Source: Rhodococcus sp. HNM0563
GTDB lineage: Bacteria > Actinomycetota > Actinomycetes > Mycobacteriales > Mycobacteriaceae
Reading direction: 5' to 3'
NCBI RefSeq assembly: GCF_012726195.1
Contig: NZ_JAASAF010000013.1
Coordinates: 1 to 64,000 of the forward strand
Length of the DNA: 64,000 nt
Below the pieces are notes generated by a model, which saw only the letters and a program-made list of their open reading frames with translations, had not been told where the DNA came from and ran no database searches. This document shows positions 48,442-58,391 of the stretch, in pieces. Position numbers and translations under genes: made by a program. Every line of letters starts with the position of its first letter. Position 1 is the stretch's first letter.

Positions 48442-49899
48442 CTAGATCGGCCGCGCTCCCTTGAGTGCTGCAATCGCCTTCGCGACGCCCTCCCCGTAAG
48501 CGGGGTCGCACTGGGTGCAGTTGTCGATGTGGCGCTGCACCACAATCTCTTCAGCGCCGTCGATCGCGCGGGCGGTGTTCTCGAACAATGCTTGCTTCTG
48601 CTCGTCGCTCATGTTGTTGAACAACGCGCGGGGCTGCGAGAAATAGTTGTCGTCGTCCTCGCGGAAGTTCCACGCGTCGGCGACGTCGCCCACCGACTGA
48701 GGCGGATTGCGGTACTCCGCCTGCTCCTGCCACTGACCGTAGCTGTTCGGCTCGTAGTGCAGCTTGCCGCCGTGATTGCCGTCGACCCGCATCGCGCCGT
48801 CGCGGTGGAAACTGTTCACCCCGTTCTTCGGAGCATTGACCGGGATCTGGAAGTGATTGACTCCCAGTCGGTACCGCTGCGCGTCTCCGTATGAGAACAG
48901 GCGCCCCTGCAGCATCTTGTCGGGTGAGAAACTGATACCCGGAACCACGTGCGCGGGGTTGAAGGCGGCCTGCTCGACTTCTGCGAAGTAGTTGTCGGGG
49001 TTGCGGTTGAGTTCCCACTCGCCGACTTCGATGAGAGGGTAGTCGCCCTTCGGCCAGACCTTCGTCAGATCGAACGGGTGGTAGGGCACCTTCGCGGCGT
49101 CGGCCTCCGGCATGACCTGGACACACAACTTCCACTTCGGGAAGTCGCCGGCCTCGATCGCGTCGAAGAGATCACGCTGATGGCTTTCCCGGTCGGCGCC
49201 GACGAGTTCGGCCGCCTCGGCGTCCGTGAGGTTCTTGATGCCCTGCTGGACACGGTGGTGGAACTTCACCCAGAACCGCTCGCCCTCGGCATTGATGAAA
49301 CTGAAGGTGTGCGATCCGAAACCGTGCATATGCCGGTACGAGGCGGGGATTCCTCGGTCGCTCATCACGATGGTGACCTGGTGCAGCGACTCCGGCAGGT
49401 TGGTCCAGAAATCCCAGTTGTTGTTGGGACTACGCAGATTGGTGCGCGGGTCGCGCTTGACGGCGTGGTTGAGGTCGGGGAACTTCAGCGGATCTCGGAA
49501 GAAGAAGACCGGGGTGTTGTTGCCGACGAGGTCCCAGTTTCCGTCCTCGGTGTAGAACTTGACCGCGAAGCCGCGGATGTCGCGCTCCGCATCGGCAGCA
49601 CCGCGCTCGCCGGCGACGGTGGAGAACCGCGCGAACAGCTCGGTCTTCTTGCCGACCTCTGAGAAGATCTTGGCCGTGGTGTACTGCGAGATGTCGTTGG
49701 TGACGGTGAAGGTCCCGTACGCACCCGACCCCTTCGCGTGCATCCGGCGTTCGGGAATGACCTCGCGGTCGAAGTGCGCGAGTTTTTCGAGGAACCAGAC
49801 GTCCTGGAGAAGTTGCGGACCTCGCGGTCCAGCAGTGATGACGTTCTGATTGTCGGGGACGGGGGCACCTGCGCCGGTCGTCAACTTGTCCTGAGTCAT
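48442..49899 (-). CDS. Second monofunctional haem catalase (clade 3)
   Basis: A 485-residue catalase, clearly distinct from the FurA-linked one. Distal His region [25 protein letters not shown] and proximal [14 protein letters not shown] are intact; the C-terminal region has a CTQC motif ([10 protein letters not shown]). ATG 49899 has GGAGGG 6 nt upstream. A perfect copy of the FurA-type palindrome lies 154 bp upstream, so peroxide control is likely. Confidence 0.95.
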   Translation of the reverse strand: MTQDKLTTGAGAPVPDNQNVITAGPRGPQLLQDVWFLEKLAHFDREVIPERRMHAKGSGAYGTFTVTNDISQYTTAKIFSEVGKKTELFARFSTVAGERGAADAERDIRGFAVKFYTEDGNWDLVGNNTPVFFFRDPLKFPDLNHAVKRDPRTNLRSPNNNWDFWTNLPESLHQVTIVMSDRGIPASYRHMHGFGSHTFSFINAEGERFWVKFHHRVQQGIKNLTDAEAAELVGADRESHQRDLFDAIEAGDFPKWKLCVQVMPEADAAKVPYHPFDLTKVWPKGDYPLIEVGEWELNRNPDNYFAEVEQAAFNPAHVVPGISFSPDKMLQGRLFSYGDAQRYRLGVNHFQIPVNAPKNGVNSFHRDGAMRVDGNHGGKLHYEPNSYGQWQEQAEYRNPPQSVGDVADAWNFREDDDNYFSQPRALFNNMSDEQKQALFENTARAIDGAEEIVVQRHIDNCTQCDPAYGEGVAKAIAALKGARPI

Positions 49900-50052
49900 A
49901 GTCGTCCCTCCGTAAACACGCGTGGGTGTGCGTGCGTTGAGTCGAAGTTCGTATCCAGTTGTCGCTCTACCACTCCGGGCTGCGGAGCGGCGCGTATCCC
50001 TGGCGTTCCACAACGTGGGCTCGCGCTGTGCCGCCAGTCACACTTCACCACC

Positions 50053-50075
50053 TTTTCTTGAATAGGTCAAGAAAA
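50053..50075. promoter_or_regulatory. Perfect FurA-type palindrome in the catalase 2 / DUF5602 divergent region
   Basis: TTTTCTTGA-ATAGG-TCAAGAAAA: perfect 9-bp arms and 5-nt spacer, the same layout as at 46703-46725. It lies between the divergent catalase 2 gene and the secreted-protein gene and may control both. Confidence 0.75.
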
Positions 50076-50201
50076 CGAGGCACAAAGTCCCGATGCACCG
50101 GCGTGCAGAACCGGAACATCACGATTCAACCTACCCGGCACGGGACCGGTCGTCAGGGAAATACCATCCGAATCACCAGCCGCATGCATCACAGGAGAAC
50201 C

Positions 50202-50990
50202 ATGGCCATTCGATCACGCTCGCCCTTGCTCGTCACTGTGGCATGCGCGCTCCTCGTGGCCACCTCCCCCTCTGCGCACGCAGGCGGGATATCGGGAGTC
50301 GTCAGCGCCGACGAGATCTCGGTCGGGGCAGGCAACGCACATACCTATGTCGCGTTCGACGACGACCGTGCTCCGACCTCGGTCGGTGTCCGCCTCGACG
50401 CCGCCGCCCTCGATGAGCTTCCGATCGGGATGTTGCCGACCACGCAGGAGTACGTCCTGCCACTACCCGAACAAGCCGCGACCACCATCTTCGATCACGT
50501 GACCCTCGACTGGAATTCGCACGGCCACAACCCCGAGCACGGCTTCGACATCCCCCACATCGACGTGCACTTCTACTTGATCGACTCCGCGGCCAGAAGA
50601 GCGATCGATCCGCTGACGCCGGGGTACATCGAGGCTTCCACTCGACTTCCCGATCCCCGGTATCTACCGGACGGTTACGCCGCCGGCGACGATCCGCTCC
50701 TGGGCACGGTTCCAGGTATGGGGCTGCACTGGCTCGACACCGGCGAACACGATCACCACTTCACCGAAACCGTGCTGCACGGGACGTGGGACGGGCAGGT
50801 CGTGTTCATCGAGCCGATGATGACCCGCGAATGGCTCACGTCGAAGCCGGATCTGCACGAGGACCTGCCACAGCCCGCCGCCTACCAGCAGTCGGGCGCG
50901 TACCCCACGACCTACTCGGTCACCTGGGACGAGGCCACGCAGGAGTACGTCATCGAACTCGGCGGGCTCACACCGCGGGAACCGTCCTGA
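50202..50990 (+). CDS. Secreted DUF5602/TTHB210-like protein
   Basis: A 262-residue exported protein. A Sec signal (about 1-27, ending SAHA) precedes a beta-rich domain with DIPHIDVHFYLID and MGLHWLDTGEHDHHFTETVLHGTWDGQVVFIEPMMT-type motifs (His-rich, possibly metal binding). This resembles the TTHB210-like family (DUF5602), of unknown function. ATG 50202 has ACAGGAG 4 nt upstream. Divergent from catalase 2 with the FurA-type site between, so it may be peroxide-regulated. Confidence 0.78.
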   Translation: MAIRSRSPLLVTVACALLVATSPSAHAGGISGVVSADEISVGAGNAHTYVAFDDDRAPTSVGVRLDAAALDELPIGMLPTTQEYVLPLPEQAATTIFDHVTLDWNSHGHNPEHGFDIPHIDVHFYLIDSAARRAIDPLTPGYIEASTRLPDPRYLPDGYAAGDDPLLGTVPGMGLHWLDTGEHDHHFTETVLHGTWDGQVVFIEPMMTREWLTSKPDLHEDLPQPAAYQQSGAYPTTYSVTWDEATQEYVIELGGLTPREPS

Positions 50991-51006
50991 GCGAACCGCG
51001 CCGGCC

Positions 51007-51630
51007 TCAGCCCTGCACGACCTGAAGGCCCTGCGCCCCCGCGTACGCGAGCGCCTGCCCGAAATCGATCTTCGCGCCCCGCAGGCTCGCGGAAACCCAG
51101 AGCATCGCGTCGACGCGCGCTCCGGTCAGGTCTGCTCCGTCGAGTCGTAACCCACCCGCACGCACGCCGCTGAGGTCAGCGCCGACGAGCAGCGCTTCCC
51201 GCAGATCCGCCTCGACCAGGTTCGCCTCCCGTAGTCGGCAACCGCTCAGGTCGGCCTTCCGGAGGTCGACACCGCCGAGCGAGGTCAGACTGAAGTCGAC
51301 CTCGTCGAAGGTCATCGGCCGCATTCGGCAGTCCCGGAAGACCGAGCCGAGAAACGTCGAGTTCCGGAAGGTGCTGCCGCGCAACTGCGTGTACTCGAAT
51401 GTGCAGTTCCGGAACGCCGAGCCGGAGTGCGTCGACCCGGTGAGATCCGCACCTGTGAAATCGCAGTCGGTGAAGGTGACCGCTTCCGTCCCGAGCCCGG
51501 AGAGGTCCGCATCGTGGAATGTGCAGCCCACATATTCCTGACGACGCCACTCCTGCCGCGGCAGGCGAGCATCCGAATAGTCCTCCCCTACGATCTCGTC
51601 GATACCGGCTTCGAAGGTGGGGTCACTCAT
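51007..51630 (-). CDS. Pentapeptide-repeat protein (Qnr/MfpA-like fold)
   Basis: A 207-residue right-handed quadrilateral beta-helix. Repeats of the A(D/N)LxX type run from about residue 40 to 195 (FTGADLTGS, FRNCTF, VDLRKADLSGCRLREANL, GADLTGARV), with one break at about 108-115. Members such as MfpA and Qnr mimic DNA and protect gyrase from quinolones; that role is not shown for this protein. It converges with the secreted-protein gene. Confidence 0.85.
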   Translation of the reverse strand: MSDPTFEAGIDEIVGEDYSDARLPRQEWRRQEYVGCTFHDADLSGLGTEAVTFTDCDFTGADLTGSTHSGSAFRNCTFEYTQLRGSTFRNSTFLGSVFRDCRMRPMTFDEVDFSLTSLGGVDLRKADLSGCRLREANLVEADLREALLVGADLSGVRAGGLRLDGADLTGARVDAMLWVSASLRGAKIDFGQALAYAGAQGLQVVQG

Positions 51631-51677
51631 GCCCTCCAGTGTTCACCATGGCCGGTCACGCGGATCGAGGCCTCCTG

Positions 51678-52316
51678 TCATCGCTCGATACGCGCAGGCC
51701 CTGTCGCCATCGAACCCGAAGTGATGACGATTCCGTGATGGGTGCCCGGCCGGAGCCAACGATCCAGCGTCGGCCCCTCGGCTTCCACCGTGACCCGCGC
51801 ATACCGGAAACGGCCACGCAAACGCGCAGACGCGCGACACAGTGCGCCGTCCCCGTCCGGCTGCGCGAACGACAGTCCCCCGACGATCGGAAGCTGCGGC
51901 CCGCGCGGTGACGCGGAAGTCCGCACCTTCCAGCCCTCCGAGACAGCGGTGAGGTCTCCGAGAACGTCCCCCGAGAATTCGGCAAGCACCTTCGGCAACT
52001 TCCAATGCTCACGGCCACCGTGTACCGACGGTTCGGAATCGACAGCGATGAACGGTACTGCCATCGCGGGGATCGGACCCCGGCGAAGAACCGGGCTGGC
52101 CAGAATCTCCCGATAGGGACCGACCGGGGACTCCAGGTAGTTGACCATCATCGCCAGTGTCATCGGCACGATCGGCCCTCCGGGACCGTATTCACGGGCC
52201 GCAGGAGTACTGCGGTGCCACCACAGGGTGGCGCGCACGCTCGCCGGCCACGGTGGCGGTGGCGACGCCGGCCAGTCCGTCCGTCCGTCGTCGCTTTCAG
52301 GAACGCTCCACAGCAC
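51678..52316 (-). CDS. Acetoacetate-decarboxylase-family protein
   Basis: A 212-residue ADC-fold protein. The motifs NYLESPVGPYREIL and GGREHWKLPKVLAEF match the family, with Lys109 in the place of the Schiff-base lysine of acetoacetate decarboxylase. Whether it decarboxylates is open; family members also act as aldolases and cyclases. GTG 52316 has GAGGAG upstream; GTG 52331 is an alternative. It overlaps the GMC gene end by 20 bp, completing the TetR-BVMO-GMC operon. Confidence 0.72.
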   Translation of the reverse strand: MLWSVPESDDGRTDWPASPPPPWPASVRATLWWHRSTPAAREYGPGGPIVPMTLAMMVNYLESPVGPYREILASPVLRRGPIPAMAVPFIAVDSEPSVHGGREHWKLPKVLAEFSGDVLGDLTAVSEGWKVRTSASPRGPQLPIVGGLSFAQPDGDGALCRASARLRGRFRYARVTVEAEGPTLDRWLRPGTHHGIVITSGSMATGPARIER

Positions 52317-54012
52317 CGGCCGTCTCCTCACGTCGTATCGGAAAAAGAGGTAGGCGCAGCGCGCCGGGTGCCTCTGCTGGCACAGCCGGTCGAATCGGAT
52401 GCACAGGTTTCACCGGCGCATAGGGCGCCCCGAGCTCGGGCCGGGTATCGTCCTCGCCCTTGTTCGGCCACAACGCCATTGCTCGCTCCGCCTGGGCGGT
52501 GATGGTGAGCGAGGGGTTGACGCCGAGATTCGCGGTGACCACGGAGCCGTCGACCACATGAAGGCCTTCGTGCCCGTACGCGCGCAGATAGGGATCGACG
52601 ACACCCGTCTCGGGCGAGTCACCGATCACGCAACCGCCGAGGAAGTGCGCGGTCATGGGGATGTTCACGAGATCGAGCAGTGATCCACCCGGATCACCAC
52701 CGATCTCGTCGCCCACCCGCCGGACCGCCTCGTGCCCGACGGGGATCCACTCCGGTGGCGGATTCCCGGGACCCTGCTTGCTGGTGACACCGTGTCCGAG
52801 CGGGCTTCGCCTGCTGGCAAGTTCGAGGGAGTTGTCGTCGGTCTGCATCACGAGCGCGATGACGGTGCGTTCGGACCATCGTCGCACCGACAGACTGCGT
52901 AGGAACGCTCGCGGATTACGGACCGCCACACCGACGAACTTCGCCAGCCGCGGTACTCTTCCCCCGCCGTCGACGAGGAGCGCCTGCAGAAGTCCGATCG
53001 CGTTGCTGCCCTTTCCGTATCGCACCGGCTCGATGTGGGTGTGATCGTCCGGGTGGAAAGATGAGGTGATCGCAACTCCTTCGGTGTAGTCGACGTCGCG
53101 ACTCTGCGCCGTTGCTGCGAGTACCGCCTCGGAATTGGTCCGAACGACACGACCGAGCCTCGGCGACAACCGGGAGAGATCGCCGCCCTCACGCATCGCG
53201 AGGAGCAAACGCGCGGTGCCGTAGTTTCCTGCCGCGACTACGACCTGATCAGCGGTGAAAGTCTTGCGACGCTTACGGATACCGTTCGTGCTGCGTGTCT
53301 CTATCTCGTAGCCGCCACCCGACCGGGGCGTGACCCGTGTCGCGGTGGTGAGGGGATGGATCCGCGCGCCCGCACGCTCTGCGAGATGGAGATAGTTCTT
53401 GACCAGGGTGTTCTTGGCACCTACGCGGCACCCGGTCATGCAGCTGCCGCACTCGGTGCATCCTGTGCGCTCGGGGCCCGCTCCGCCGAAGAACGGGTCG
53501 GGGACGGTCTTGCCCGGTTCGTCGAAGAAGACACCGACCGGAGTCGGACCGAAGGTGTCGCCCACGCCCATATCGTCGGCGACCTTCCGCATCACCTCGT
53601 CGGCAGGGGTGACGCTCGGGTTCTCACGCACCCCGAGCATCCGCGAGGCCTGCTCGTAATAGGGCGAGAGTTCGGTCTCCCAATCGGTGATGTGCCCCCA
53701 CTGTGGATCCTGGAAGAACCGTGACGGCGGACGGTAGAGGGTGTTCGCGTAGTTGAGCGAGCCCCCTCCGACTCCGGCTCCGGCCATGACGAGTACGTCC
53801 GGTAGGAGGTGAATACGCTGCACGCCATAACATCCGATCGCAGGTGCCCACAGATACTTGCGGAGCCTCCAGCTGGTTTTCGGAAGCTCGTCGTCGGCGA
53901 AGCGACGGCCTGCCTCGAGAACTCCGACCCGGTAACCTTTCTCGGTCAGACGCAGAGCGGAGACGCTCCCACCGAATCCGGATCCGATGACGAGGACGTC
54001 GTAATGGGTCAT
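52297..54012 (-). CDS. GMC-family flavin oxidase (ChoD-like)
   Basis: A 571-residue glucose-methanol-choline oxidoreductase. FAD motif GSGFGG is at 10-15, AGAGVGGGSLNYAN at about 77-90, and a C-terminal GGCVIGDSPETGVVDPYLRAYGHEGLHVVDGS carries the catalytic His region. A ferredoxin-like cysteine cluster GCTECGSCMTGC (about 184-195) is kept, as in mycobacterial ChoD (Rv3409c). It probably oxidises a secondary alcohol, possibly a sterol, to a ketone. ATG overlaps the BVMO stop (ATGA). Confidence 0.87.
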   Translation of the reverse strand: MTHYDVLVIGSGFGGSVSALRLTEKGYRVGVLEAGRRFADDELPKTSWRLRKYLWAPAIGCYGVQRIHLLPDVLVMAGAGVGGGSLNYANTLYRPPSRFFQDPQWGHITDWETELSPYYEQASRMLGVRENPSVTPADEVMRKVADDMGVGDTFGPTPVGVFFDEPGKTVPDPFFGGAGPERTGCTECGSCMTGCRVGAKNTLVKNYLHLAERAGARIHPLTTATRVTPRSGGGYEIETRSTNGIRKRRKTFTADQVVVAAGNYGTARLLLAMREGGDLSRLSPRLGRVVRTNSEAVLAATAQSRDVDYTEGVAITSSFHPDDHTHIEPVRYGKGSNAIGLLQALLVDGGGRVPRLAKFVGVAVRNPRAFLRSLSVRRWSERTVIALVMQTDDNSLELASRRSPLGHGVTSKQGPGNPPPEWIPVGHEAVRRVGDEIGGDPGGSLLDLVNIPMTAHFLGGCVIGDSPETGVVDPYLRAYGHEGLHVVDGSVVTANLGVNPSLTITAQAERAMALWPNKGEDDTRPELGAPYAPVKPVHPIRPAVPAEAPGALRLPLFPIRREETAGAVERS

Positions 54013-55532
54013 GCTCGTACTCCCGAGTTCGTGGCCCGCAGGGCATAGTTCTCTGCATCGAACTCCCTGGTCCGATTACGGTAGTGCCAGGTGAAGGTCG
54101 GCCACATCACCGAGTTCCGGCCGGTCTTGTCGAGGTACCAACTACTGCAGCCACCGGTGTTCCAGACCGTGCCTGCCAGCATCGGGTCGAGTTCTTCGGC
54201 GTAGCGGCGCTGCGCGTCGGCTCTGACCTCCACCGCATCGAGGCAGCGCACGCGCATGACGCGCAGCGCATCGGCGATGTACGCGGCCTGGGATTCGAGC
54301 ATGTACACGATGGAGCTGTGCCCGAGGTTGGTATTCGGGCCGTACATGAGGAACAGGTTCGGAAAGCCGTTGATGCTGATTCCCAGGTGCGCCGAGGGGC
54401 TTCCGCTCCACACGTCCGCGAGGCTCCGCCCGTCTTCACCTCGGATATGCTGCGCAACAGGAGGTTCGGAGGGAGTGAAACCTGTCCCGAAGATGATCGT
54501 GTCGACGGGGTACTCGTTGCCTGCAGCGTCGACGACTCCGTTTTCGGTCACCGCGGTCAGCGCCGACGAGACGACCTCGACATTACGACGGGTGATTGCC
54601 GGAAACCAGTCGTTGGACAGCAGAATTCGCTTGCAGGTGATGGCGAAGTCCGGCGTGAGACGGTTGCGTAGTTCGGGATCAGGTACCTGCTTGCGTAGGA
54701 CCGAACGGGCGCGCTTCTCGAACAGCGGCAGCGCGCACTTCCGCGCGAGGGGCTTCGTCATCCCGATGACATACATCTCCTTCTGGCCGTACACGGCACC
54801 GCGCACGGCCTTCTGGATCAGAGGAAAGCGGCGGTACAGCGATCGAACCGGAGAAGCGATCGCGTGATCACGCTTGGGCATCACCCAGGATGCGGTGCGC
54901 TGGAAGAGCGTAAGGCGGTCGACCTCGCCGACGATCTCCGGAACGAACTGGATGGCCGATGCTCCGGTACCGATCACCGCGACCCGTGTGCCGGTCAGGT
55001 CATGGTCGTGGTCCCACTCTGCGGAGTGGAACATCTTCCCGCGGAAGAGTTCCAGGCCCTGGACCTTGGGCAGGGTGGGGGTCGAGAGGGCGCCTGTCGC
55101 GACGATGAGCACGTCGGCGGTGAGGTCGCCACGCGAGGTCGACACCGCCCATCGCGCTCGCTCTCCGTCCCACTGCGCATCGCGCAGCTCACACCCGAAC
55201 AGGGTGCGCCGCGTGACGCCCAGTTCGCCCGATACCCGGCGGAGGTACGCGTAGATCTCGGCCCGAGTACCGTGTGCCCGCTTCCACTCGGACTCCGGCG
55301 CAAACGAGAAGGAGTACAGAGCACTCGGAACATCGCATGCAGCACCGGGATACGTGTTCGCCCGCCAGGTCCCGCCGACATCGTCGCCGCGTTCGACCAC
55401 GAGGACATCAGCGGCGGGATCGTCACGCAAGATCGTGGCGGCCATCCCGATACCACCGAACCCCGCGCCGACTATGAGCGTACGGACGTGCCGAGGGAGC
55501 GTTTTCCTGCCGGTCGCATCGCCAGATTTCAT
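54009..55532 (-). CDS. Baeyer-Villiger-type flavin monooxygenase
   Basis: A 507-residue class B flavoprotein monooxygenase. Two Rossmann motifs, GAGFGG (22-27) and GTGASA (188-193), flank the BVMO fingerprint FRGKMFHSAEWD (163-174, FxGxxxHxxxW[PD]). It should use NADPH and oxygen to insert oxygen next to a ketone, giving an ester or lactone. ATG 55532 overlaps the TetR stop (ATGA). Placed between TetR and a GMC alcohol oxidase, it suggests alcohol-to-ketone-to-ester chemistry. Confidence 0.9.
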   Translation of the reverse strand: MKSGDATGRKTLPRHVRTLIVGAGFGGIGMAATILRDDPAADVLVVERGDDVGGTWRANTYPGAACDVPSALYSFSFAPESEWKRAHGTRAEIYAYLRRVSGELGVTRRTLFGCELRDAQWDGERARWAVSTSRGDLTADVLIVATGALSTPTLPKVQGLELFRGKMFHSAEWDHDHDLTGTRVAVIGTGASAIQFVPEIVGEVDRLTLFQRTASWVMPKRDHAIASPVRSLYRRFPLIQKAVRGAVYGQKEMYVIGMTKPLARKCALPLFEKRARSVLRKQVPDPELRNRLTPDFAITCKRILLSNDWFPAITRRNVEVVSSALTAVTENGVVDAAGNEYPVDTIIFGTGFTPSEPPVAQHIRGEDGRSLADVWSGSPSAHLGISINGFPNLFLMYGPNTNLGHSSIVYMLESQAAYIADALRVMRVRCLDAVEVRADAQRRYAEELDPMLAGTVWNTGGCSSWYLDKTGRNSVMWPTFTWHYRNRTREFDAENYALRATNSGVRA

Positions 55533-56107
55533 TTCATCACCAGAGCCTTCCACGCCGGAAGCAGCCGCTTCCGGAACTCACGATCGGTTTCGGGGGTGCG
55601 CATCAGAGCCGATACCGCCAGCCCCCGAGCGAGCTCGATACTGAGATCGATCGACTCGGAGCTCATCCGGTCACCCATGATCTCCATCAATCCCAAGCGC
55701 AGCGCATCCGACACCTTGCGCTCCAGTGGGACCATCGCGGTGTGCAATGCCGGATCGGTGCGCGCTGCCACCCACAGTTCGAGCGCGGCATCGAACAGCG
55801 GCCCGGAGAACGCATCCATCAGCGTTTCCATCCCGACTTCGGGATCCGGCTCGGCTTCGAGGATTTCGACCAGGCGCTTGTCGACCAGATGCTCCACAGC
55901 CGCGACGACCAGCGATTCCTTGGTCGGAAAGTGGTGGAGCTGCGCTCCACGCGACACCCCGGCCCGCGTGGCGATGCCGTGAGTACTGGTGCCCGAATAC
56001 CCCAGTTCGACGAGGGATTCGACCGCCGCGTCGAGCAACTTCCCGCGCGTCGCTGCGGTGCGTTGCGCTTGAGTTCGCGAGCCCGCCGCTACAGTGTCGT
56101 GGATCAC
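55529..56107 (-). CDS. TetR-family repressor of the BVMO operon
   Basis: A 192-residue TetR protein. The helix-turn-helix STHGIATRAGVSRGAQLHHFPTKESL lies at about 41-66, followed by a helical ligand domain. GTG 56107 is the start. A perfect palindrome 27 bp upstream (56134-56151) is the obvious operator and sits between this operon and the divergent MaoC gene, so both should respond. Its gene is first in the operon and coupled to the BVMO gene. Confidence 0.92.
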   Translation of the reverse strand: MIHDTVAAGSRTQAQRTAATRGKLLDAAVESLVELGYSGTSTHGIATRAGVSRGAQLHHFPTKESLVVAAVEHLVDKRLVEILEAEPDPEVGMETLMDAFSGPLFDAALELWVAARTDPALHTAMVPLERKVSDALRLGLMEIMGDRMSSESIDLSIELARGLAVSALMRTPETDREFRKRLLPAWKALVMK

Positions 56108-56133
56108 GATACCGAGCGTAACGGCAAATCAAC

Positions 56134-56151
56134 AAACAGTCCAGACTGTTT
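56134..56151. promoter_or_regulatory. TetR operator
   Basis: AAACAGTC-CA-GACTGTTT: perfect 8-bp arms around 2 nt, in the 169-bp gap between tetR and the MaoC gene. Confidence 0.8.
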
Positions 56152-56276
56152 TTATCTTCTACCTACGGTGCCGCAGGGTGCCGAGACCCATTCGAGACCC
56201 AACCCGGGGCCAAACAGTGGCACACAGAGCAGAATCGCTTACGCGCACAGCAATACCGAGCAGTAAGGGAGTCCCG

Positions 56277-56756
56277 ATGACATCCACTGAAACCACCGGT
56301 ACACACGTCTCGACCCTCGCCGAACTCGCCGGATACGTCGGCAGACCCCTCGGCCTCAGCTCCTGGATCACCGTCGGACAGGATCGGATCGACACCTTCG
56401 CCGACGCCACCGACGACCATCAGTGGATCCACATCGACCCCGACCGCGCGAAGAAGGAAAGCCCGTTCGGCGGACCGATCGCACACGGGTATCTGACACT
56501 CTCGCTGATCATCCCGATGTGGTACGAGGTACTGAAGGTGGACAGCGTGACGCTGGCACTCAACTACGGCCTCGACAAAGTTCGATTCACCAACCCGGTA
56601 CCGGCCGGCGCGCGGGTGCGACTCGACGCAACCCTGAAATCACTCACGGAGCTGCCCGAAGGCGGCGTCCAGATCGTCATCGAGGGCGTGATCGAACTCG
56701 AGGACAGCGAACGCCCCGCAGTTGTCGTCGAGGCGATCTATCGCATGTTCGAGTGA
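56277..56756 (+). CDS. MaoC-like (R)-hydratase
   Basis: A 159-residue hot-dog fold. The hydratase motif is DDHQWIHIDPDRAKKESPFGGPIAHGYLTLSL with the catalytic Asp/His pair. It should hydrate trans-2-enoyl-CoA to (3R)-hydroxyacyl-CoA; NodN-like relatives act on acyl chains or sterol side chains. ATG 56277 with AAGGGAG upstream. Divergent from the TetR-BVMO operon and likely under the same operator. Confidence 0.9.
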   Translation: MTSTETTGTHVSTLAELAGYVGRPLGLSSWITVGQDRIDTFADATDDHQWIHIDPDRAKKESPFGGPIAHGYLTLSLIIPMWYEVLKVDSVTLALNYGLDKVRFTNPVPAGARVRLDATLKSLTELPEGGVQIVIEGVIELEDSERPAVVVEAIYRMFE

Positions 56757-56774
56757 CAGCACCCCCGGAACGAG

Positions 56775-56813
56775 GAACGGCACCCTCGATCGTGACGATC
56801 GAAGGTGCCGTTC
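56775..56813. terminator. Terminator between maoC-like and asd genes
   Basis: GAACGGCACC (56775-56784) and GGTGCCGTTC (56804-56813) pair perfectly; an inner TCGATCGT/ACGATCGA stem extends the hairpin. Confidence 0.8.
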
Positions 56814-56834
56814 GCTCGAAATACGCGCAGCAGT

Positions 56835-57872
<1,038 letters not shown>

Positions 57873-58391
57873 TTACCGTCCCGTCCCTGCGTGCACGACG
57901 GCTTCTTCCTCGCCGCCGAGTTCGAACGCGGCGTGGAGTACACGCACCGCGTCGTCGAGTTCGTTGTCATCGACCAGCACCGAAATGCGGATCTCGGAGG
58001 TCGAGATGAGGTCGATGTTGATGCCGGCATCCGCCAATGCCTCGCAGAACTTGGCGGTCACGCCGGGGTGGCTCTTCATACCCGCACCGACGAGCGACAC
58101 CTTGCCGATGTGGTCGTCGAACAGCACCTGGGTGAAGCCGATCTCGTCCTGACGCTTGCTGAGCAGCTCGACGGCGCGCGGACCGTCGGAGGTCGGCAGC
58201 GTGAAGGTGATATCGGTCTTGCCGGTCTCCACCTTCGAGATGTTCTGCAGCACCATGTCGATGTTGATCTCGGCGTCGGCGACAGCGCGGAACACCTTCG
58301 CGGCGTAGCCGGGCGTGTCGGGCAGTCCGACAACGGTGATCTTCGACTCGCTGCGGTCGTGTGCAACGCCGGTGATCAGGGCTTCTTCCAC
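57873..58391 (-). CDS. Aspartate kinase beta subunit from an internal start
   Basis: Inside ask, GTG 58391 opens [15 protein letters not shown], with GGAGG 8 nt upstream. In Corynebacterium glutamicum lysC makes alpha and beta subunits, the beta starting at the same place (MEEAVLTGVA) with about 172 residues, exactly the length here. The beta chain carries the ACT regulatory domains only. ATG 58406 is an alternative start. Confidence 0.7.
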   Translation of the reverse strand: MEEALITGVAHDRSESKITVVGLPDTPGYAAKVFRAVADAEINIDMVLQNISKVETGKTDITFTLPTSDGPRAVELLSKRQDEIGFTQVLFDDHIGKVSLVGAGMKSHPGVTAKFCEALADAGINIDLISTSEIRISVLVDDNELDDAVRVLHAAFELGGEEEAVVHAGTGR

